Shown here: positions 7,910 through 12,214 of the stretch, in pieces | Layout: each line of letters starts with the position of its first letter | Position numbering within the stretch: the stretch's first letter is position 1 | DNA from: Vulcanimicrobiota bacterium | GTDB lineage: Bacteria > Eremiobacterota > Eremiobacteria > Baltobacterales > Baltobacteraceae | Assembly: GCA_028287545.1 (NCBI GenBank) | Contig: JAQBPL010000015.1 | Span: 1 to 12,214 of the forward strand | Direction: 5' to 3' | DNA length: 12,214 nt | Made by a program: the position numbers and the translations under genes | The notes under the pieces: generated by a model | The model's input: the letters and a program-made list of their open reading frames with translations, nothing else | Told to the model about the DNA's origin: nothing | Databases searched by the model: none

Positions 7910-9345
7910 TTCGTCACCTTCGTGCGGACGTAGCCGAGTTCGAAGTCCGTGCGCCAACTTTGCGCCGGATCGTCTCGATCGAACAGCTTCGCACCGTCGA
8001 TCCACACCTTCTCGGCCTTCGCGTAGACGCTGAACGGATCGCCGTTCCAGAGCACGACGTCGGCGTTCTTGCCGGCTTCGAGCGAACCGATGCGGTCGTC
8101 GAGTCCCAGCGCCCACGCGGGGTTGATCGTCATCCACTTCACGGCCGTCTCCTCGCCGACCGGCAGGCCCGCGCGCTTCGCCGCGTACATCGCTTTCGCG
8201 ACTTCCTGATTGAGCCGCTGGATGCCGGAGCCGTCGTCGCTGTGGATCGTCGCGCGCGCGCCGGCGGCGTCGACCAGGCCGATGTTGGCGCGCACCGTGT
8301 CGAGGGCTTCCATCTTGAACCCGCCCCAGTCGGCCCACATCGTCGCGGCGATCCCTTCCTTCGCGAGCAGGTCGGCGATCTTGTAGGCCTCGATCGCATG
8401 GTGGAACGCGCGGACCTTGTAGCCGAACTCGTGCGACATGTCGATCACCTGCGCCATCTCGTCGGCGCGGTAGCAGTGCATGTGGACGTAGATGTCGCCG
8501 CGCAGCGCCGCCGCGAGCGTCTCCAGCGTGAGGTCGCGCTGCGGCGCGTCGCCTTTGTGCGTCGCGTTCCACGCATCCCAGCGCCGCTTGTAGGCTTCGG
8601 CGGAGATCCACGCCGCGCGGTAACCGGCCATGTTGCCCATGCGCGTCGACGGACCGCGCTGCGCGTAGACGCGCTTCGGGTTCTCGCCGCACGCCATCTT
8701 CAGGCCGTAGCGGGCACCCGGAAATTTCATCCCCTGCACGGTGCGGGACGGCACGATCTTGATCACCGCGCTGCGGCCGCCGATCAGGTTCGCCGAGCCG
8801 GGCAGGATCTGCGCCGTCGTGACGCCGCCGGCCAGCGCGCGCGGAAACTCCGGATCCTGCGGCCAGATCGAATGTTCGGCCCACACGTTGGCGGTGTTGG
8901 GGCTCGTCGCTTCGTTGCCGTCCGAATGGGCGCTTACGCCGGGCGCTGGATAGTCGCCGGTGTGCGAGTGAATGTCGATGATCCCCGGGGTCACGTACTT
9001 GCCGGTGCCGTCGATGACGTCGGCATCCGCCGGCGGCGCGACGTTCGCGCCGACCGCGACGATCTTGCCGTTGCGCAAGAGGATCGAGCCGTTGCGGATC
9101 ACGGGGCCCGCCGCCGTCAGCAGCGTCGCGTTGCGAATCAGCGTCGCGCGGCTCGGGAACGCCGTATACGTCGACGGGTACGGGTCCGCGAGCGGCAGGG
9201 AGACCGCGCCCGGCCCGGGCGTCGGGCCGGGTGAGGGGCTCGCGGCGGCGGACGGTGCGGGGGCCTGCTGCGCGAGGCCCGGCGAGGAGAGCGCGAAAAC
9301 GGCCGCCATAGAGACGGCCGCCAGCGCGCGGACTGGGGAGATCAT
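7906..9345 (-). CDS. exported metal-dependent amidohydrolase (COG1228-like), first gene of operon
   Basis: A 479-residue amidohydrolase-superfamily protein predicted to act outside the cytoplasm. Residues 1-26 form a signal peptide (MISPVRALAA then a hydrophobic run to GLAQQ), followed by a Pro/Ser/Ala-rich linker (28-47). The metal-site pattern is intact: VTPGIIDIHSH with His126 and His128, YVHMHCYRADEM with His288 and His290, FHHAIEAYK with His315 and His316, and IHSDDGSG with Asp370 and Asp371. GGVTTAQILPGSANLIGG (173-190) is typical of the imidazolonepropionase/prolidase-like branch. The C-terminal SLEAGKNADVVLWNGDP (421-437) closes the sandwich domain. The ATG at 9345 was chosen because it starts the signal peptide and follows GAGGGCGG; upstream in-frame Met codons would bury the signal. 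The gene is translationally coupled to the next one by an ATGA overlap. The substrate (a peptide or cyclic amide) is unknown. Confidence 0.9.
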   Translation of the reverse strand: MISPVRALAAVSMAAVFALSSPGLAQQAPAPSAAASPSPGPTPGPGAVSLPLADPYPSTYTAFPSRATLIRNATLLTAAGPVIRNGSILLRNGKIVAVGANVAPPADADVIDGTGKYVTPGIIDIHSHTGDYPAPGVSAHSDGNEATSPNTANVWAEHSIWPQDPEFPRALAGGVTTAQILPGSANLIGGRSAVIKIVPSRTVQGMKFPGARYGLKMACGENPKRVYAQRGPSTRMGNMAGYRAAWISAEAYKRRWDAWNATHKGDAPQRDLTLETLAAALRGDIYVHMHCYRADEMAQVIDMSHEFGYKVRAFHHAIEAYKIADLLAKEGIAATMWADWGGFKMEALDTVRANIGLVDAAGARATIHSDDGSGIQRLNQEVAKAMYAAKRAGLPVGEETAVKWMTINPAWALGLDDRIGSLEAGKNADVVLWNGDPFSVYAKAEKVWIDGAKLFDRDDPAQSWRTDFELGYVRTKVTK

Positions 9346-9384
9346 CCGCCCTCGGTAGCAGAGTGGGCTTACGGTCTCCTGTCG

Positions 9385-9411
9385 GGAACGCGCCGGCCCG
9401 CCGCGAACGTT
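9385..9411 (+). promoter_or_regulatory. possible ECF-sigma-type promoter of the small secreted protein gene
   Basis: GGAAC (9385-9389), an 18-nt spacer and CGTT (9408-9411) resemble the GGAA/GTT two-block pattern of extracytoplasmic-function sigma promoters. They lie in the 78-bp divergent gap, 13 to 39 bases before the ATG. In GC-rich DNA such matches arise by chance, so this is weak. Confidence 0.2.
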
Positions 9412-9423
9412 CTTGGGACGACG

Positions 9424-9993
9424 ATGTTTGTGCGCCACCTCGGCCTTGCCGTTCTTCTCGCGCTCTCGAGTGCGGGCCCCGCGCTGGCGATTCAGCAGCC
9501 GAGTGGGCTCTACATCATCATCCCGTTCGGCGAGCCCGGTGACACGGACCCCGTTCAGAACGGCGCGACCCAGCAGTTCTCGGTCGACCTCGCCGAACGG
9601 CAGATCCGCTCGATGATCGCGCCGCCGATCGACGCGGTCGAAGCCGTCGGGTCGGCCGGACGGCTGTGCGGCGAGTACGGTGCGAGCGGACTGCTCGTGC
9701 CGCAGTTGCGTTTCGAGCAATCGAAGGAACGCAACCTGACCGGATTTCTCCCGGTCGTCGGCGGCGTCGTTTCGTCGTCCGGCGCGTTCGACCGATCACC
9801 GATCCGCGCGCGGCTGAAGCTGTTCCTGGTCGACTGCAGCGGCGTCGTCCGGTGGAAGACATTCACCACCGCGAACAAAGTGCACAAGGGAACGAACATC
9901 AACGCCGGGTTGACGGAGATCGCGAACGCGACGCTCGTGCAAGCCGTCGAACAGTTCGTCAACCGGCCGAAGACCGGCGCCGAAAACCGCTAA
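9424..9993 (+). CDS. small secreted/periplasmic protein of unknown function
   Basis: A 189-residue protein I do not recognise. Residues 1-22 form a signal peptide (a hydrophobic run after MFVRHL, ending PALA before Ile23). It has no lipobox Cys, so it is probably soluble in the periplasm or exported. Mature features are: an early strand GLYIIIPFGEPGD (28-40); a helix-strand unit around RLCGEYGASGLLVPQLRF (80-97), which loosely recalls the 'helix, then gly-rich turn, then strand' units of TolB-N/CsgG/LpoB-like domains; a strand RLKLFLVDCSGVVRWKTFTT (130-149); and an amphipathic C-terminal helix (163-180). Two Cys (82 and 138) could form a disulfide. GGGACGACG precedes the ATG as a weak ribosome site. 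It is divergent from the amidohydrolase operon and its stop overlaps that of the convergent gene. The fold resemblance is only an impression. Confidence 0.8.
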   Translation: MFVRHLGLAVLLALSSAGPALAIQQPSGLYIIIPFGEPGDTDPVQNGATQQFSVDLAERQIRSMIAPPIDAVEAVGSAGRLCGEYGASGLLVPQLRFEQSKERNLTGFLPVVGGVVSSSGAFDRSPIRARLKLFLVDCSGVVRWKTFTTANKVHKGTNINAGLTEIANATLVQAVEQFVNRPKTGAENR

Positions 9994-10454
9994 GGCGCGG
10001 CCGGTATGACCGGAAGGACGACGCTGGCGCGCGTTCCGCCGGCCCCGTCGCGGGTCACGTGCACCCGTGCGGAGAGCGCGCTGACGATCGCGAACGAATG
10101 GTGCGTGCAGACTTCACTCGTGTCGTCGGGCGAGAACGGCCAGGTTCGCAGGCGGTCGCAAGTGTCGACCACGACGAGCGTCGCGTCTTCCCAGCGGAAC
10201 TCGATCCGGATCGGCCCCGGGGCATGCCGCGCGCAGTTGCCGACCAGTTCGCCGTAGACTGCCTCGGCGGCATCGAAGTCGCTTGCCGGGTGGCCGTACG
10301 ACTCGAGGTAGTCGCGAAACGCATGCCGGAAGCGCATGCCGTCGCGTGCCTCGAGTCCTTCGAGAATCCACTGCTGTTCGTCGTCCTGGAGCACCGATCG
10401 CGAGTGTTCCGGCCATTCGTGAGCGAGCGGTTCTCGGTCCAACGTCGTCGCCAT
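9990..10454 (-). CDS. RsbW-like GHKL ATPase-domain protein with degenerate glycine boxes
   Basis: A 154-residue cytoplasmic protein made of one HATPase_c_2-type domain, as in anti-sigma-factor kinases of the RsbW/SpoIIAB type and in sensor proteins. The N-box is clear: AVYGELVGNCARHA (66-79) with Glu69 and Asn73. The strand VVVDTCDRL (94-102) keeps Asp97 of the G1 box but not its glycines, the G2 region reads HSFAIVSAL (119-127) where family members have HGLGL, and the closing GGTRASVVLP (139-148) is typical. Nucleotide binding may therefore be weak or altered. The start is supported by a strong GGAGGAGG Shine-Dalgarno. No sigma factor, anti-anti-sigma factor or phosphatase gene lies beside it, so the partner is unknown. 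Its stop codon overlaps that of the convergent gene. Confidence 0.8.
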   Translation of the reverse strand: MATTLDREPLAHEWPEHSRSVLQDDEQQWILEGLEARDGMRFRHAFRDYLESYGHPASDFDAAEAVYGELVGNCARHAPGPIRIEFRWEDATLVVVDTCDRLRTWPFSPDDTSEVCTHHSFAIVSALSARVHVTRDGAGGTRASVVLPVIPAAP

Positions 10455-10579
10455 ACTGCCTCCTCCACCGCCCGAGATGGATGCGTCCCGCGACGCGGCT
10501 GCGAAAGGCGGAACAAAGAATATGCCCCCGGATTGCCTGCGATCCCTTCGTACAAACGGTCAAAGATTGTCCGCTTGCC

Positions 10580-10588
10580 CGCTAGAGA
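10580..10588. promoter_or_regulatory. CGCTAGAGA intergenic motif, copy 2
   Basis: The second of three identical 9-mers. It lies 126 bases upstream of the ATPase-domain gene start and wholly inside the 14-nt loop of the 10569-10600 hairpin. The function is unknown. Confidence 0.3.
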
Positions 10589-10690
10589 GCACAGGCGGAC
10601 GATTTGCGGCTCGAGGCCGAGCGATGATCCGCGCGCTGGTGGCGATCGCCGGCGCGCCGCTCAGGCGGCGCGTCGTGACGGAGCGTTAGC

Positions 10691-10722
10691 GCATGATATA
10701 TGACACATCGCGTCATGTATGC
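10691..10722. promoter_or_regulatory. AT-rich imperfect inverted repeat, possible operator/promoter
   Basis: A markedly AT-rich island in GC-rich surroundings has half-sites ATATGAC (10698-10704) and GTCATGT (10712-10718) about an ACATCGC centre, with GCAT and ATGC at the outer edges. Its symmetry and base composition suggest a regulator site or promoter upstream of the FAH-family gene. No specific regulator can be named. Confidence 0.35.
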
Positions 10723-10740
10723 GGCGCCCGGAAAAGAGAG

Positions 10741-10776
10741 CGGCGCCGTCCACCAGAACTGGTGCGGACGGCGCCG
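10741..10776. terminator. long GC-rich hairpin in the FAH gene leader, terminator-like
   Basis: Arms CGGCGCCGTC (10741-10750) and GACGGCGCCG (10767-10776) pair perfectly. Inside them CACCAG (10751-10756) pairs with CTGGTG (10759-10764), leaving a 2-nt bulge, so 16 bp can form in all. On the minus strand it is followed by CTCTCTTTTCC, giving a terminator shape for leftward transcripts. On the plus strand it would sit in the 5' leader of the FAH-family gene, 92 nt before its ATG, with no U-run. Confidence 0.5.
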
Positions 10777-10867
10777 TGTGTCTCCGAGGGCGTGTTACGG
10801 CGTAGTGCTGAAGGCCCCTCGCGGGAATCCGTACCCCTGGTCCGGGCTGCCTAAACATGGAGGACGA

Positions 10868-11731
10868 ATGAATCTTTGCACTTACCTGAGGGCTGACGGT
10901 GCGGCCCGCGCCGGCGCCTGGACGGATCGCGGAATCGTCGATCTCCAGGCTGCGGACGCGTCGCTGCCGGTGAGTTTGATCGCCCTGCTGTCCCTCGGCG
11001 ACGAGGCGCTCGCGCAAGCGCGCGCCGCGGCGGAATCCGCGCCGGCCGGTGCGATCGCGCGGCGCGAAGGCGTGCGGTTGCTCCCGCCGATTCCGAACCC
11101 GTCGAAAATCGTGTGTATCGGCCTCAACTATCGCGATCACGCGGCGGAAGTGAAGCTTCCGCTCCCCGAATCGCTGGCGGTCTTCGCGAAGTGGCCGAAT
11201 ACGCTAATCGGCGACGGTGAAGAGATCGTGATTCCGCCCGAGTCGCATCGCGTCGACTACGAGGCGGAGCTCGCCTTCGTCGTCGGCCGCCGCGCGCGGC
11301 GCGTCGCCGAAGCGGATGCCCTGCAATACGTCGCCGGATACACGTGCTTCAACGACGTCAGCGTGCGCGATTACCAGATGCGCACGTCGCAATGGACGAT
11401 GGGCAAGGTCTGGGACACGCACGGGCCGTGCGGGCCAGTGCTGGTGACGCGCGACGCGATCCCCGATCCGCAGGCGCTGCGCATCCGCTGTTCGATCGGC
11501 GACGAGATCTTGCAGAACTCGTCGACCGCGGAGATGGTGTTCGGCGTCGCACGGATCGTCGCCGAACTCTCCGCCGTGATGACCCTCGAGCCGGGCGACC
11601 TCGTCGCGACCGGAACCCCCGCCGGGGTCGGCACCTCGCGCAATCCGCGCCGCTGGATCAAGCCCGGCGAGCGGGTCCGGGTCGAGATCGAAGGCGTCGG
11701 CGTTCTGGAGAATCCTGCAGTCGCCAGGTAG
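10868..11731 (+). CDS. fumarylacetoacetate hydrolase (FAH) family protein
   Basis: A 287-residue cytoplasmic enzyme of the FAH superfamily (COG0179 type), which hydrolyses, hydrates or decarboxylates 2-keto/enol acids in a Mg2+/Mn2+ site. After an N-terminal domain of about 75 residues come PNPSKIVCIGLNYRDHA (76-92, with His91 at the catalytic His position), FAKWPNTLIG (106-115), VDYEAELAFVVGRRAR (129-144, metal ligands Glu132 and Glu134), FNDVSVRDYQ (161-170, metal ligand Asp163), GKVWDTHGPCGPVLVT (179-194), GDLVATGTPAGVG (243-255) and the closing GERVRVEIEGVGVLENP (267-283). The ATG at 10868 has the strong Shine-Dalgarno GGAGG five bases upstream. Longer in-frame starts lack one and run through the hairpin region. 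Fumarylpyruvate/acylpyruvate hydrolase or 2-oxohepta-enedioate isomerase activity are both possible; neighbours do not decide. Confidence 0.93.
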   Translation: MNLCTYLRADGAARAGAWTDRGIVDLQAADASLPVSLIALLSLGDEALAQARAAAESAPAGAIARREGVRLLPPIPNPSKIVCIGLNYRDHAAEVKLPLPESLAVFAKWPNTLIGDGEEIVIPPESHRVDYEAELAFVVGRRARRVAEADALQYVAGYTCFNDVSVRDYQMRTSQWTMGKVWDTHGPCGPVLVTRDAIPDPQALRIRCSIGDEILQNSSTAEMVFGVARIVAELSAVMTLEPGDLVATGTPAGVGTSRNPRRWIKPGERVRVEIEGVGVLENPAVAR

Positions 11732-11732
11732 C

Positions 11733-12027
11733 TCTCCTCCGCGCTCGTGTCGCGAGCGGGACTGCGTTCGATGGCGCGCAGAACCTCTACGTCTCGAACG
11801 CGGGCGTCGGTATTGCGGTCACATCCGCCAGCGGCGCCGCCCAGTGCAGGCGTGAACGCTCCCTAAGGACTCGCGGTCGATCCGTCCGGGAACCTCTACG
11901 TCGGGAACCTGAGCGACGCGACCGTCTCGGTGTTTACCGCGCCGATCTCGGCGGGCAGCGTCCCGTCGCTGTTCTTCAAGGTAGCACCGGCTCGTTCGCG
12001 ATCTTCGGGATCGCCGTCGGGAAGTGA
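11733..12027 (+). pseudogene. decayed 3' end of a beta-propeller (NHL/YVTN-like) protein gene
   Basis: Two propeller-blade motifs are readable in different frames. Frame A (about 11733-11817) gives TAFDGAQNLYVSNAGVGIAV. After a shift near 11815-11820, frame B runs PAAPPSAGVNAP, a TAA stop at 11864-11866 and then GLAVDPSGNLYVGN and ATVSVFTAPISAGSVPSLFF to about 11979. A second shift near 11976-11985 returns to frame A for STGSFAIFGIAVGK and a TGA at 12025-12027. Related propeller proteins read APYGLAVD, so the in-frame stop is probably a Tyr codon changed to TAA. The 5' part of the gene is gone, cut off at the stop of the FAH-family gene. Intact relatives are usually secreted repeat proteins that bind or hydrolyse unknown ligands. 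Two frameshifts plus one nonsense change argue against sequencing error alone. Confidence 0.7.
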
Positions 12028-12071
12028 GGCGGCGGCGCGGCGGCGGGCCGCTTGACCGCGGCGCCGCCGCC
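12028..12071. terminator. GC-only hairpin after the pseudogene
   Basis: A perfect 11-bp inverted repeat (GGCGGCGGCGC at 12028-12038 and GCGCCGCCGCC at 12061-12071) has a 22-nt loop that can pair further. It starts one base after the pseudogene stop, as the old gene's terminator would. No U-run follows. The remaining 143 bp to the window end hold no gene I can support. Confidence 0.45.
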
Positions 12072-12170
12072 GTGCTAGGCTTCGCGGACATGGCGTCGTG
12101 CTATTTCGTCCTTCCGGGTACCATGATTTTCGTCGAGCTTCGCTCGCCGGCCGGATCGTCGTTCGCATAA

Positions 12171-12179
12171 CGCTAGAGA
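12171..12179. promoter_or_regulatory. CGCTAGAGA intergenic motif, copy 3
   Basis: The third identical copy, 35 bp from the window end, lies in noncoding DNA between the inverted arms CGTTCG (12160-12165) and CGAACG (12195-12200). The neighbouring gene is outside the window, so its relation to a promoter cannot be judged. Confidence 0.3.
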
Positions 12180-12214
12180 CCAGAACAAGCGAAACGAACG
12201 CCCCGGCCGCATCG

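Larger units (their letters stand above)
10455..10867. other. 413-bp divergent intergenic region with several stem-loops
   Basis: This region lies between the ATPase-domain gene (leftward) and the FAH-family gene (rightward) and should hold both promoters. Visible structure: hairpin 10569-10577/10592-10600 (9 bp with one G-U, 14-nt loop); hairpin 10653-10660/10665-10672 (8 bp, TCAG loop); an AT-rich imperfect inverted repeat at 10691-10722; and a long hairpin at 10741-10776. I find no convincing protein gene in it. Promoter hexamers are not clear on either side. GC-rich DNA forms hairpins readily, so not all need be functional. Confidence 0.6.

Noticed and set aside
7858..9234. Long plus-strand frame opposite the first amidohydrolase gene
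   Set aside because: The composition is typical of an antisense shadow (Arg, Val, His, Asp) with no signal or motif; the minus-strand gene has intact metal motifs and a Shine-Dalgarno.
10477..10689. 70-codon frame in the divergent intergenic region
   Set aside because: No ribosome site, Arg/Ala-rich translation and overlap with several hairpins; not supportable as a gene.
9666..10703. 345-codon plus-strand frame over the ATPase-domain gene
   Set aside because: It starts inside the secreted-protein gene in another frame and shows no family resemblance; the minus-strand gene has an N-box and a strong ribosome site.
10741..10776. Strong hairpin considered as part of a tRNA or other known RNA
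   Set aside because: No cloverleaf, T-loop or CCA-side acceptor pairing is found around it; kept only as a terminator-like hairpin.
12090..12170. 26-codon frame starting ATG GCG TCG near the window end
   Set aside because: Very short, no Shine-Dalgarno and no recognisable feature.

Overview
The window is GC-rich DNA from a diderm bacterium. The evidence for an outer membrane is a gene for a trimeric-type porin with a signal peptide, a short coiled coil and a C-terminal Phe. The coding style, the dense packing and the mix of genes would fit a soil or environmental member of a little-cultivated phylum (something like Candidatus Eremiobacterota), but that placement is a guess. Nothing here is phage, CRISPR, rRNA or tRNA, and no insertion sequence is visible.

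Layout. Positions 1-905 (+) hold the 3' part of an acyl-CoA dehydrogenase, followed after 2 nt by a complete phosphoenolpyruvate carboxylase gene (908-3556, +). A short stem-loop repeat of a widespread family (3558-3593) sits where ppc meets a convergent Old Yellow Enzyme ene-reductase gene (3601-4704, -). Further along the minus strand lie the porin (4817-6370) with its intrinsic terminator, then a two-gene amidohydrolase operon (7906-9345 transcribed first, 6572-7909 second, ATGA overlap) with its own terminator. Divergent from that operon is a small secreted protein of unknown function (9424-9993, +). Its stop codon overlaps the stop of a convergent GHKL/RsbW-like ATPase-domain protein (9990-10454, -). 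A structured intergenic region of about 410 bp separates this from a fumarylacetoacetate hydrolase family enzyme (10868-11731, +). The last 480 bp contain the decayed 3' end of a beta-propeller protein gene, a GC hairpin and no intact gene.

How the genes may work together. The theme is organic acid and acyl metabolism: acyl-CoA oxidation feeding acetyl-CoA, PEP carboxylase refilling oxaloacetate, an ene-reductase, a FAH-type enzyme and two exported amidohydrolase-fold proteins, plus a porin for small-solute entry. Only the acyl-CoA dehydrogenase/ppc pair and the amidohydrolase pair look co-transcribed.

The most interesting points are: a PEP carboxylase that appears to lack two of the four residues of the aspartate/malate inhibitor site; an amidohydrolase pair in which one partner keeps the metal ligands and the other has lost all recognisable ones; a paired 10-bp direct repeat placed like an activator site upstream of the porin promoter; a CTAG-containing 9-mer found three times, only in intergenic DNA; and a pseudogene whose individual lesions can be read. 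I do not see a clearly new multi-gene system.
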